From Streptomyces sp. NBC_00459 (GTDB lineage: Bacteria > Actinomycetota > Actinomycetes > Streptomycetales > Streptomycetaceae), in assembly GCF_036013955.1 (NCBI RefSeq), contig NZ_CP107903.1:9699011-9763010 (forward strand): DNA of 64,000 nucleotides. Reading direction: 5' to 3'. Position 1 is the first letter of the stretch. Each line of letters begins with the position of its first letter. This document shows positions 1 to 8,298 of the stretch, piece after piece. Below the pieces are notes generated by a model that was not told the origin of the DNA, searched no databases, and worked only from the letters and a program-made list of their open reading frames with translations. The translations under genes and the position numbers were made by a program.

Positions 1-441
1 ACCCTCTACCGGCACTGGCCCAACCGGGCCGCACTGCTCTTCGACCTCGTCCTGGAAGGCCCCGACCTCGGCAACTATCCGGAACCGGGCAGCGACGTGG
101 GCGCCGTGGCCACCGCCTGGCTGAAGAGCCTGCGTGCCGGGGTCAGCGTGCCGTCCGTGCGAACCGCGGCTCTGGCCGTCACCGCCCAGGCCGACCACGA
201 CCCGGACAGTGCCCGGGCACTCGTCCGCATCGGCGAAGACCGCTACGTCGGCTTCAACAGACTGCTGGAACCTGCAGGCATCCAGATCAGCGAAGACGAG
301 TTCACCCTGCTGTACGGGCCCGTCCTCGCCCGGCTCTTCCTCGACCGTGGCCAGGTCACCGACGCCTTCATCGAGGCGGTCGTGGCCCAGTGGCTCACCA
401 TGCTGCGGCCTGTCGGCGCACCGCAGGACGCGGAGCGGTAG
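1..441 (+). CDS. TetR-family regulator, 3' part only
   Basis: The gene is cut by the left edge; 146 codons remain, ending at a TAG stop. The first visible residues, TLYRHWPNRAALLFDLV, match the recognition helix and following helix of TetR-family repressors, so only about the first 40 residues are missing. The rest is an all-helical ligand-binding and dimerisation part (for example RIGEDRYVGFNRLLEPAGI). TetR proteins repress neighbouring genes until a small molecule releases them. No partner gene is visible and the ligand cannot be guessed. Confidence rests on the YRHWPNRAAL motif. Confidence 0.85.
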   Translation, partial: TLYRHWPNRAALLFDLVLEGPDLGNYPEPGSDVGAVATAWLKSLRAGVSVPSVRTAALAVTAQADHDPDSARALVRIGEDRYVGFNRLLEPAGIQISEDEFTLLYGPVLARLFLDRGQVTDAFIEAVVAQWLTMLRPVGAPQDAER

Positions 442-739
442 TCACCGAGGCTTTCGGCGGAGGCCGACCGGAACAACCGCCGATCGTGCCGGTGCGGTCG
501 CCTGCTGACTTGAGTGAGGGCCCTGCTCCGGCACGAGGCCCTCACACGCACCGGGCATTGAGCGGGCGCCGGACCTTGAGAACAGCAGGACAACCTCGAC
601 ACCGTTGGACCGTGGCTTCACCTGCACCCGGCACGGCGGACGCACCCAAGAGCTGACCAGGGTGGCGACTGAGTGAGGCCCCCTGCCGCTGTGAGAAGCC
701 GGAGACCGCTGCAGGACGTGGGGCCGGTCCGGCGGTTGG
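442..739. other. Non-coding gap
   Basis: This stretch follows the TetR gene. Open frames exist but are arginine/proline-rich and look like frame shadows of GC-rich DNA. No terminator or convincing start was seen. Confidence 0.4.
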
Positions 740-781
740 CTTCATGGAAGCTTCATTTGCCGAGTGGTACGTGCCTTATGA
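740..781 (+). promoter_or_regulatory. Direct-repeat operator and promoter, copy 1
   Basis: CTTCAT occurs at 740-745 and 751-756, exactly 11 bp apart, followed about 20 bp later by a TTATGA-like -10 element at 776-781. Two half-sites in direct repeat at 11 bp spacing, replacing a -35 box, is the classic layout for activators of the OmpR/PhoB family. The arrangement recurs at 5274-5314 in front of a related gene, with an OmpR-type regulator encoded between them at 3065-3769. That this regulator binds here is inference. Confidence 0.5.
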
Positions 782-802
782 GGCGCCTGTTGTCTGACGG
801 TC

Positions 803-1105
803 ATGCACGCACTCCTCGTCCCACCGGTGGGCACTGTTGAGCACCATGCCGTGGGGCACCTGACTATGGCGATTCACACAGCGCTGTCCGGTTCCGTCGT
901 GCTCGGCGCGTTCCCTCGTCTTGAGTCGGCCAGGCATGTGGACCACGTCGGACAGACGGTCGGCGATCGCGCGCTGCATGAACGAACCGGCGGTCAGTCC
1001 ACGACCTGTGCAGGGGGAGTGGCGGCGGTGTTGCCGACGGGGCCACTCCACAGCCGACCACCGGGTGGCGCGGCTGCATCGGCGTCATGGGGTTCCCGCG
1101 CATGA
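803..1105 (+). pseudogene. Degraded paralogue of the 5337-5747 gene
   Basis: The first 40 or so codons (MHALLVPP..VEHHAV.H) closely match the protein at 5337-5747 (MQALLVPP..VEHHAVRH), including a shared hydrophobic stretch (LSGSVVLGAF against LSGAVVLGAL). After about residue 40 the frames drift apart through small insertions and deletions, although DNA similarity is still visible downstream to about 1100. About 60 bp upstream is also conserved between the copies. It therefore looks like the decayed member of a duplicated promoter-plus-gene unit. A short functional protein of 100 residues cannot be ruled out. Confidence 0.5.
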
Positions 1106-1333
1106 GTGCCGAATCCGACCGGCCGGCGGTGACCGGCCCAGCCGAGGAGCGACCCACCCGTCGCACTCTCAGATCGGCCTGGACCGCACACAGGTCCGTG
1201 GCGACAGCGCTCGTGGCGGGGACCATCGCCGTCCTGCACAGGACCTGCCCTGCCCGGCCCGGGCCTGGCGACGGGGCTTTGACGCACGCACATATGACCT
1301 GACTCTCACACAGAAGCAAGAGGGAAACCCGAA

Positions 1334-2521
1334 ATGAACCTGCGACGGAACATCTCGCGTCGAAGGATGATCGAAGGAGCATCGGCCGCGGCGCTTGTCA
1401 CGGCTGCGGCGGCGGCCACGGTGCCGACCGCCATGGCCAGTCCGGAGACGGCTTCGTCCGGCTCGGGGCTGCCGAAGGGCAACTGGCGTATCGACACCCA
1501 CGCCCACTACTCGCCCGACGTGTACAACGACTACCTGCAGCGCTACGGCCTCCTCGGCGCCATCACCGGGGCGTACGGCCCGTGGTCGGTCGAGCGGCAC
1601 GTGGCCTTCATGGACCAGTACCGGATCCAGGCCAGCGTCCTGTCGTTCGGCGACCTCCAGGTCACCGTCGGCCCGGTCGACGACCGGCGCGCCACCGCCC
1701 GTGCGGTCAACGACTACGCCCACAACCTCGTGCAGACCCGGGGTGACCGGTTCGGCATCTTCGCGGTCACCCCGATGCCCGACATCGACGGCTCGGTCGC
1801 CGAGGTGGACCGCGCGCTCGGTGAACTGGATCTCGACGGCATCTGCCTGCTAACCAACTACAAGGGCACCTACCTCGGGGATCCCTCGTTCGCGCCTCTG
1901 TACGAGATCCTCAACGACCGCCATGCCTACGTCTACGTCCACCCGACGGGTCCGGAGAACAACCCGGCTCCCAAGCTCTGCTTCGGTCCCGACATCCCGG
2001 CCGGGAACAACGTCTTCGAGTACAACTTCGACGCGACCCGCGCGATGACGAGCCTGATCTACAACGGTGTCCTGCGGGACTACCCGAACATCCGCTGGCA
2101 CTTCACGCACTCCGGCGGGGCACTGCCGTTCCTGGCCTTCCGGCTCGCGACCCGGCACTCGGCCTTCCCGCCGTTCAACGAGGTGCTGCCCGAAGGGCCC
2201 CTCAAGTACATGAAGCGGATGTTCTTCGACAACGCGCAGGCGTTCACCGCCGCGCAGTTGCAGCCGCTGTCGTCGCTGGTGCCCGACAGCCACATCATGT
2301 TCGGCAGCGACTGGCCGGCGACCCGCCATCTCTACGCGGCCGACAACGTCGAGACGATGCCCTTCCTCAAGGGCAGCCTGCCCAACCTCAAGGCAGGCGA
2401 CCCCGAACCGACCGTCGACGAGATCTACAGCCGGCGCGAGCGAATCGCTCTCGAGCGGGACAACGCCCTCCACCAGTTCCCGAAGCTGAAGGCGCGTATA
2501 CGCCGCGCCGGCTCGCGCTGA
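1334..2521 (+). CDS. Exported amidohydrolase (amidohydrolase-2 / ACMSD-like)
   Basis: A 395-residue metal-dependent hydrolase or decarboxylase of the amidohydrolase-2 (ACMSD-like) family. The N-terminus carries a twin-arginine signal (SRRRMIE at residues 8-14, then an alanine-rich hydrophobic stretch to about 35), so it should be exported folded by Tat. Metal and catalytic residues are visible: His56 and His58 in DTHAHY, His203 in VHPTG, His259 in FTHSGG and Asp326 in GSDWP. Family members act on aromatic acid semialdehydes, resorcylates or similar carboxylates, but the substrate here is unknown. The gene stands alone and is followed by a hairpin at 2540-2575. Export is unusual for ACMSD-type enzymes, though Tat-exported relatives exist. 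Confidence 0.88.
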   Translation: MNLRRNISRRRMIEGASAAALVTAAAAATVPTAMASPETASSGSGLPKGNWRIDTHAHYSPDVYNDYLQRYGLLGAITGAYGPWSVERHVAFMDQYRIQASVLSFGDLQVTVGPVDDRRATARAVNDYAHNLVQTRGDRFGIFAVTPMPDIDGSVAEVDRALGELDLDGICLLTNYKGTYLGDPSFAPLYEILNDRHAYVYVHPTGPENNPAPKLCFGPDIPAGNNVFEYNFDATRAMTSLIYNGVLRDYPNIRWHFTHSGGALPFLAFRLATRHSAFPPFNEVLPEGPLKYMKRMFFDNAQAFTAAQLQPLSSLVPDSHIMFGSDWPATRHLYAADNVETMPFLKGSLPNLKAGDPEPTVDEIYSRRERIALERDNALHQFPKLKARIRRAGSR

Positions 2522-2539
2522 GCCGCGACCGCACGCCAA

Positions 2540-2575
2540 GCCCGCCGCCCGCTGCCCCGCCGACGGGCGGCGGGC
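2540..2575 (+). terminator. Hairpin after the amidohydrolase gene
   Basis: A 12-bp perfect stem (2540-2551 pairing with 2564-2575) with a 12-base loop lies 18 bases after the stop codon. There is no T tract, as is common for Streptomyces terminators. Part of it may arise from simple GGC repeats. Confidence 0.5.
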
Positions 2576-3064
2576 GGCGGGCGGCGCTCTGCGCAAAGAT
2601 CAGCGCCGGCCGACGGAGGGGCCACCGACGGACATCGACGTCGCCGGGCCGGGTGAACACGGCCCGCAGGATGGGGAAGGCGGTTCCTGATCTGCCCGGC
2701 GGGGGTGCCGGTACCGGGACCAGCGTGGAGAAGGGGATCACGGTGCACCGGCCGGCTTGCCGCCGCACCCCGTTCCGCCTCCGCCTTCCGCGTCTGCCTG
2801 CCCTGACAGGTCGCCCGGCTGCTGAAGGCGATCGGTTCGGACGTCGGCACATCCCGTCCGACTTCGCCGTCCGTGGACCGCCTCATGGAGTTGCCCGGCG
2901 GCCCGGCGCCGGATGGGCGAGGCCGGCCCACAGGTCGTCGCCGGCCACGACAAACCCCGTACGCTGGCCGCATTCGAGGCGTTTGCCTCCACGCCGCCCG
3001 TCACCCCGCGGCCATGACGACCCTCCGCCTCCCTCTTCCCGACCGACGATGGAAAGCGAGCACG
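2576..3064. other. Non-coding gap upstream of the response regulator
   Basis: About 490 bases between the amidohydrolase hairpin and the response regulator. Frames run through it but show no family motif and poor residue composition. It presumably holds the promoter of the two-component operon. No CTTCAT repeat pair like those at 740 and 5274 was seen here. Confidence 0.4.
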
Positions 3065-3769
3065 ATGAGTACGCAGCGCGTTCTGGTCGTCGACGACGAG
3101 CCCAAGATCCGTATGACCGTGCGCGGTTATCTGGAGGCGGACGGGTTCCATGTCGTCGAAGCCGCGGACGGACCGTCCGCCCTGCGGGCGGTCACCCGTG
3201 ACCGGCCGGACCTCGTGGTGCTCGATGTGATGCTTCCGGGGCTGGACGGATTCCAGGTCCTGCGCCGCATCCGGGAGGCGAGTCAGATCCCGGTGATCAT
3301 GCTCACCGCCCGCGACGAGGAGGTCGACCGGCTGATCGGCTTCACCACCGGCAGCGACGACTACGTCACCAAGCCGTTCAGTCCCCGCGAACTGGCCTTA
3401 CGGGTGCGGGCCATCCTGCGGCGCATCGACAGCCGGTCCGAGGAGGCCGAAGAGGACGGCGTCCTGCGGTTCGACGGACTGACCGTCGATCACGTGACCC
3501 GGACTGTGCTGGTCGATGCCGACCGGACGGTGGAGCTGTCCGCTCTTGACTTCGATCTGCTGTTCGCGATGGCCCAGGCCCCTGGGCGGGTCTTCACCCG
3601 GCGCGGCCTGCTGGCCCAGGTGTGGGGCGATGACTTTTTCGGCGACGAGCGTGTCGTGGACGTGCACATCCGCACTCTGCGTCGCGCGCTGGGCGACGAC
3701 GCGGGCGCACCCCGGTTCGTAGGCACCGTCCGCACCATCGGCTACCGGTTCGTCGGGCGCCCCGCCTAG
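3065..3769 (+). CDS. OmpR-family response regulator
   Basis: A 234-residue response regulator. The receiver domain (about 1-120) has the acidic pair Asp10-Asp11, the phospho-acceptor Asp54 in VVLDVMLPG, Thr81 in LTARDEE and Lys103 in VTKPFSP. The winged-helix DNA-binding domain (about 135-232) shows the usual LSALDFDLL start, VDVHIRTLRRAL recognition region and TIGYRF ending. The ATG at 3065 has GGAAAG upstream and gives the standard MSTQRVLVVDDE start, although the frame is open further upstream. The sensor kinase gene follows 21 bp later, so the pair is an operon. Candidate targets are the two direct-repeat sites at 740 and 5274. Confidence 0.95.
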   Translation: MSTQRVLVVDDEPKIRMTVRGYLEADGFHVVEAADGPSALRAVTRDRPDLVVLDVMLPGLDGFQVLRRIREASQIPVIMLTARDEEVDRLIGFTTGSDDYVTKPFSPRELALRVRAILRRIDSRSEEAEEDGVLRFDGLTVDHVTRTVLVDADRTVELSALDFDLLFAMAQAPGRVFTRRGLLAQVWGDDFFGDERVVDVHIRTLRRALGDDAGAPRFVGTVRTIGYRFVGRPA

Positions 3770-3790
3770 CGGCCAGGAAGGACACCACCC

Positions 3791-4921
3791 ATGTCGCCCG
3801 CCCGCGTCCCGGCCTACCAGAGATGTCGTGCGCGGCTGCGCCAAATTCAGGAGCGGATGTCGCTTCGCAACCGGCTGGTGCTCTCGCACGTCATGGTCCT
3901 CCTCCTGGCGCTGCTGGCCATGGCGGCGATCAGCGCACTGATCGAGGTCTGGCTCGGTTTTGCCGACATCGAAGGTGACGTGGTCTTGCAGGTCGGCCTC
4001 TTGTTCGGATTGGCCGCGGCTTTCCCGGTGTCCGTCGCTCTGTCCCGGTTTCTGCTGAGGCCGCTCGACAGAGTGCGCGCCGCCACGCGCCGGCTCGCCG
4101 AGGGACACTACGACGATGTCCTCGAACTCCCCAGCGAGCCGGGCCTGGCAGCTCTGGTCCAAGACGTCAACACCCTGGCGGCAGCCCTCGCCGACACCGA
4201 ACGCCGCCGCGCCCGGCTGATCTCCGAGGTCGCCCACGAGATGCGAACCCCGATCACCCTGCTACGCGCCCAGATCGAGGGCGTGGCCGACGGAATCTTC
4301 GTCCCCGACGAGGCCATGTTCGCCTCCCTCGCCGACGACCTTCACCGGTTGCAGCGCTTGGCGGGCGACCTCTCCAGCCTGTCCCGGTCGGAAGAGGGCG
4401 CCTTCGTTCTTCACGGCACGCCCACCGACGTGGCCACGTTGGCCCGGACGACAGGCGAGAGACTGCGCCCCCAGTACGACGACCAGACGGTGACCCTCGT
4501 CGTGGACGCGAGCACCCCCGTCGTCGCTTTCTGCGACCCGGACCGGATCACCCAGATCCTGGTGAACCTGCTCGGCAACGCACTGGCCGCATCCGATCGG
4601 CACGGGCACGTGACGCTGTCCGTGCACACCGAACCGTCTCCCGCGGCCCGGGTGATCGTCCGTATCGTGGATGACGGCATCGGCATCGCCGCCCACAACC
4701 TGGAGCGCATCTTCCACCGCTTCGAACGCCTTGAGCGTCCCGGCCGACCCGCTACCGCAGGCGGCAGCGGTATCGGCCTGGCCATCGCCCGGGGCATCGC
4801 CCGAGCCCATGGCGGAGACATCACCGCGGAATCCGCCGGCCTGGGCAAAGGAGCCACGTTCACCTTGCACCTACCGCAGGACCCCGCCCCTGGGAGCGGT
4901 ATGCCACCGGCTTCTCACTGA
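3791..4921 (+). CDS. Sensor histidine kinase of the two-component pair
   Basis: A 376-residue membrane kinase. Two membrane helices (about 30-52 and 65-88) are separated by only about a dozen residues, so there is almost no extracellular sensor domain. This is typical of kinases that sense the membrane itself or a membrane partner. A HAMP linker (about 88-140) is followed by the dimerisation/phospho-acceptor helix with His149 in SEVAHEMRTP, then the ATPase domain with N box (NLLGNALAAS), G1 (DDGIGI) and G2 (GGSGIGLAI). AGGAAGG precedes the ATG. It should phosphorylate the regulator at 3065-3769. The signal is unknown. Confidence 0.94.
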   Translation: MSPARVPAYQRCRARLRQIQERMSLRNRLVLSHVMVLLLALLAMAAISALIEVWLGFADIEGDVVLQVGLLFGLAAAFPVSVALSRFLLRPLDRVRAATRRLAEGHYDDVLELPSEPGLAALVQDVNTLAAALADTERRRARLISEVAHEMRTPITLLRAQIEGVADGIFVPDEAMFASLADDLHRLQRLAGDLSSLSRSEEGAFVLHGTPTDVATLARTTGERLRPQYDDQTVTLVVDASTPVVAFCDPDRITQILVNLLGNALAASDRHGHVTLSVHTEPSPAARVIVRIVDDGIGIAAHNLERIFHRFERLERPGRPATAGGSGIGLAIARGIARAHGGDITAESAGLGKGATFTLHLPQDPAPGSGMPPASH

Positions 4922-5273
4922 CTCCATCTACCCCCGACACCGGGGTGAAGGCGATGGGCAGATCGAGGTCGTGAAGGACGTCGAGGAAGTGCGCTCAGCG
5001 CGCGTCGCCGGGTTCGGAGACGGCGAGAGCGCGTGCGGCGGCCCGCGGCGCGTGACTCGGTCAGTGTTCCGGTGATCGCTCGGTCCGCAGGCATTCTCGG
5101 CGCCCGGTCGGTAGGACCCACAGTGGGTGAGCGGGCGTCGGACGCCCCTCGGGCAGCTCGTACGAGGACCAGCAGAGCACGGGGCTCGGTGTGAGGCCGC
5201 CGGCCAAAGCCGGCACCCGCACGTCGGCCCTGCCGACTCCCTCCCGCGTTACGCATCCGAGGCAGGAGCCCGG
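4922..5273. other. Non-coding gap after the kinase
   Basis: No convincing gene was found. It leads into the second copy of the direct-repeat promoter at 5274. Confidence 0.4.
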
Positions 5274-5314
5274 CTTCATGGAACCTTCATACGCCGAGTG
5301 GTAGGTGCTTTATC
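5274..5314 (+). promoter_or_regulatory. Direct-repeat operator and promoter, copy 2
   Basis: CTTCAT at 5274-5279 and 5285-5290, again 11 bp apart, is followed by a TTTATC-like -10 element at 5309-5314. The bases between and after the repeats match copy 1 (740-781) closely, including CGAGTGGTA. Conservation of both the repeats and the promoter geometry, while the first downstream gene has decayed, suggests a real regulator site. Binding by the neighbouring OmpR-type regulator is inferred. Confidence 0.5.
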
Positions 5315-5336
5315 AGGCGGCTGTTGCCTGGCGGTC

Positions 5337-5747
5337 ATGCAGGCATTGCTCGTCCCGCCATCGACCGGCGTTGAACACCATGCGGTGCGGCACCCGCCCA
5401 AGGCGGTTCACGCCGTCCTGTCCGGAGCCGTCGTGCTCGGCGCGCTCCTTCACGGGGCGTGGGCGGAGCACGTGGATCCCGTGGGGCAGACGCTGAGCGA
5501 GTACACGCTGCGTGAAGCAACCGCCGGCCTGGTCACGGCCGTTGTGGCGGCATCGGTGGGGTCGCCCGTGGGGCTGCTCCGCATCCGACAGCCAGCCGCT
5601 GATGTGGCCGACCCGGCTGCGTCGAGCATCGGGTGCGCCGGACTCGTGCTCAGCCGGGACCTGCTCGCGAACCCGGCGCTGTCGTCCGACCCGGACACGG
5701 CCGAGCGGATCCTCGACCTGATACGAACCCGCCCCGAGATCAAGTGA
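5337..5747 (+). CDS. Small membrane-associated protein, DUF998-like fragment
   Basis: A 136-residue protein, start chosen because it aligns with the ATG of the related copy at 803. A hydrophobic stretch (AVLSGAVVLGALLHGAW) is followed by HVDPVGQTLSEYTLRE and a second hydrophobic stretch. The D-P-x-x-Q-T-L-S-E-Y pattern after a helix resembles the first part of DUF998 membrane proteins, but the remaining helices of that family are absent and the C-terminal half is polar. It may be a truncated relative. It sits behind the direct-repeat promoter at 5274 and so is a candidate target of the adjacent two-component system. Family assignment is weak. Confidence 0.5.
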   Translation: MQALLVPPSTGVEHHAVRHPPKAVHAVLSGAVVLGALLHGAWAEHVDPVGQTLSEYTLREATAGLVTAVVAASVGSPVGLLRIRQPAADVADPAASSIGCAGLVLSRDLLANPALSSDPDTAERILDLIRTRPEIK

Positions 5748-5890
5748 CCGATCGTCAGGCCGATCAGCTTTCTGCTCCACCCCTGGCAAGCCGCCTGGTC
5801 GAAGTCCGCTCGCACTCGGTCTCGCCCGGCGGGTGAGGTGCGGGCGGCTGTATACAGCCCCCGACGAACCGCGTAACGATCTGAAGGAAC

Positions 5891-6961
5891 GTGAAAGTGG
5901 AACAGACCATGATGGCGGTCCGCCTGTTCGAACACGGCGGGCCCGAGGTGCTCAAGTACATCGAGGCACCGATTCCCGAGGTCGGCCCCGACGACATCTT
6001 GATGCGCGTGCACGCCACGGCCGTCAACAGCTGGGACCTCCGGTACCGCGCGGGCAACTTGCCGCAGCCACTCCCGGGACGGCCCGCGTGGCCTCTGCCG
6101 TTCCAACTCGGCCGGGACGCGGCCGGTGAAATCGTCGCCACCGGCGAGAACGTCACCAGGTGGAGCCCCGGCGACAGAGCGGTGCAGCTTCCGCACCCGC
6201 CGTGCCGCAACTGCGCCCTGTGCGTACGCGGGCTCGAAAACCTGTGCATCGACACCGCCTACCCCGGACACCAGGTCTTCGGCGGATACGCCCAGTACGT
6301 CGTGCGTCGCCAGGACGCGATCCTGCCCATCCCCGACGGCGTCGACTTCGAGACCGCCGCAGCCACCATGTGGTCCTACACCACCCCGCTCAACTGTGCC
6401 CGGCAAGCCCCTGTCGGCCCCGGCGACACGGTGGTCATCACCGGCGCCAGCGGGGGGATGGCGATCGCCTGCGCACAACTGGCGAAGCTGAGCGGAGCCA
6501 CCGTCATCGGCACCACCACCAAGCCGGACCACGACGAAGCGCTCAGGAAGCTCGGCTACGACCACATCGTGCGCTCCACGGATCCCCGACTGCCGGCACA
6601 GGTCAGGGAGCTGACGCACGGTCTGGGCGCGGACGCCGTCTGGGACTGTGTCGGCGGCAACGACTTCTTCCAACTCTCCCTTGCCTGCATACGGCTGGGA
6701 GGTACGGTCATCGTCCTGGGCACACCGACCGACCAGGGATCCCGCCTTGAGCTGGACGCACTGGCGCTCATCGGTGGGCAGGTGAAGATCGCCAGCGTGC
6801 GTGGCGCGACCCTGCGGGACCAGCAACTGTGCCTGGAACTGCTGGCAGAAGGAAAGATCGAGCCGATCATCGACCGGGCCTATCCCCTGGCAGAGGCGGC
6901 TGAGGCCCACGCGTACCTGGAAAGCCATCGGCAGACCGGCAAAGTGCTCCTCCTGCCATGA
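5891..6961 (+). CDS. Zinc-type alcohol dehydrogenase / quinone oxidoreductase family protein
   Basis: A 356-residue medium-chain dehydrogenase/reductase. The N-terminal GroES-like domain carries a complete structural-zinc lobe (Cys105, 108, 111 and 119 in PCRNCALC..C). The usual catalytic-zinc cysteine near residue 45 is replaced (AVNSWDLRYR), so catalysis is likely zinc-independent, as in quinone oxidoreductases. The Rossmann motif is TGASGGMA (about 184-191), and PTDQG and GKVLLLP close the protein. It should use NAD(P)H to reduce a carbonyl or quinone; the substrate is unknown. The GTG at 5891 follows GAAGGAAC; ATGs at 5909 and 5912 are alternatives. It stands alone. Confidence 0.88.
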   Translation: MKVEQTMMAVRLFEHGGPEVLKYIEAPIPEVGPDDILMRVHATAVNSWDLRYRAGNLPQPLPGRPAWPLPFQLGRDAAGEIVATGENVTRWSPGDRAVQLPHPPCRNCALCVRGLENLCIDTAYPGHQVFGGYAQYVVRRQDAILPIPDGVDFETAAATMWSYTTPLNCARQAPVGPGDTVVITGASGGMAIACAQLAKLSGATVIGTTTKPDHDEALRKLGYDHIVRSTDPRLPAQVRELTHGLGADAVWDCVGGNDFFQLSLACIRLGGTVIVLGTPTDQGSRLELDALALIGGQVKIASVRGATLRDQQLCLELLAEGKIEPIIDRAYPLAEAAEAHAYLESHRQTGKVLLLP

Positions 6962-7592
6962 ACCCGGGGCGATGACTGACGCCCGCGGAAGGCACGGCCG
7001 GACGCGCCATCGAGACGATGCGGCGGAGAACATGCCGTCGGCCCGCCGGTCAGGTCCACGCCGTCGGCTCCGCCTCCGGCACGCTCATCGAGGTCGAACA
7101 GCGCGAACTGGGCTCCTATGAGCCTCTGTTCACCGTCACTGCCGCAATCAGGCGATTGCTGAAGTGGGCCAGCCGGCCCTGTGACCAGCTACTGGTGACG
7201 CAACGGCCACCGACGAACAGCAGCTGCTCGATCGCGGCGGCGGGCACCGAGGTGACGGTCGCGGTGGTGACGTTCTTCATGCCCGGTCAAGTCCCAGTCC
7301 CGCCTGGGAGATGCGGGCCGCAGCGTCGAAAGGCTGCGGCGGACGGACTTCCGGGTGCGTTCAAAAGAGCCCCGAGCCCGGGGGCGGGTCAGCGGCGATC
7401 CCGGCTTCACTCGCTCCACCTGCTTTCCAGCGGGTGGAGACGAGGGCGGCCTGGATGTCACGCCTGCCTTCGGTGCGCTTGCGTTCGTAACCGGCGGGAC
7501 TCATAGCAGTGTCCGTTGCTGGACAAGGCGGAGATGCAGAAGGCGCGTTGGAGTCGGCGGTTGTAGTGCCGCGGCCGGTGAAGACTGCCGGG
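6962..7592. other. Gap with only unconvincing frames
   Basis: About 630 bases. A short minus-strand frame near 7130-7280 reads MKNVTTATVTSVPAAAIEQL and could be a small unknown protein or a remnant, but it has no recognisable motif. The flanking sequence looks like decayed coding DNA leading into the ilvE fragment at 7593. Confidence 0.35.
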
Positions 7593-7766
7593 GTCTTCGC
7601 CTGAGGCACCGCCGCGGTGGTCACCCCGATCGGCCACGTCAAGACCGGGACGGACGCCTGGACCCACGGCGACGGCACCCCCGGCGAGGTCACCCTGAAC
7701 CTCCGTGATGCCCTGCTCGGCATCCGGCGGGGTGTCCGGGACGACAAGCACGGCTGGATGCCCTGA
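7593..7766 (+). pseudogene. ilvE: ilvE fragment (branched-chain aminotransferase C-terminus) with a stop
   Basis: Read in one frame, this encodes VFA-stop-GTAAVVTPIGHVK and ends with TLNLRDALLGIRRG followed by DDKHGWMP and a stop. This is the C-terminal end of branched-chain aminotransferases, whose usual sequence is EVFACGTAAVITPVG through to a HGWM tail. The conserved cysteine codon has become TGA at 7602-7604. Nothing of the first three quarters of the gene is visible upstream. It is an isolated gene fragment, probably left by recombination; the working ilvE would be elsewhere in the genome. Confidence 0.7.
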
Positions 7767-7883
7767 CTGGGCTGAGCCCCGCGGGCCACTCGGCACGCAG
7801 TCCTTCCAGGGCCCGTCCGGACGAGTTCCGGGCGGGCCCGCTCTGCGTACTCCCTTCTGTTCCCTCCCGTCCACACGGCCACC

Positions 7884-8174
7884 CGAACCGGCCAGGCTGC
7901 CGTACGGATCCTGCTCGACCGGGCACTGGACGACTCCGCGTTCGACGCCCTGCGCGACCTGGATCTGACCGGATTCGGCAGCGTAACCCCGCGCTACGAC
8001 ACCACCGAGGCCTGCTGGGTACCGGTCCCCGCCGACGACAGCCCGGAAGCCGACTGGCCGAGCCGGTCCGACGGCTCGACGAGATGCCCGCGTACCCCGG
8101 GTGGGGGAGGGGTTGCGGACGATTCTCGGCCACGTACGGGCGTTCCTGGACGAGCCTCTCCTCGCGGACGCGTG
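7884..8174 (+). pseudogene. Frameshifted remnant of a hypothetical gene
   Basis: One frame reads RTGQAAVRILLDRALDDSAF, then ALRDLDLTGF and YDTTEACWVPVP, with good coding composition. Near 8080-8100 a second frame takes over (VGEGLRTILGHVRAFLDEPL) and ends at a stop near 8174. The two pieces make sense as one small protein broken by a frameshift. No start codon or family could be assigned. It lies just upstream of the secreted propeller genes without obvious connection. Confidence 0.4.
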
Positions 8175-8298
8175 ACCTTCCGTCCGGGTTGTACGCAACA
8201 AGGCCTATTGACCCTGTGGTAGTTGGTGCGTTTGCCTCGGAGGGAGCCCTCGGCGCGGGGCCGGGGGTCATGCGTCAACGGGGAACACAAGGGGGAAC

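Noticed and set aside
2653..3201. Long plus-strand frame overlapping the start of the response regulator.
   Set aside because: Arginine/proline-rich composition without motifs, overlapping a clear gene in another frame; a shadow of GC-rich DNA.
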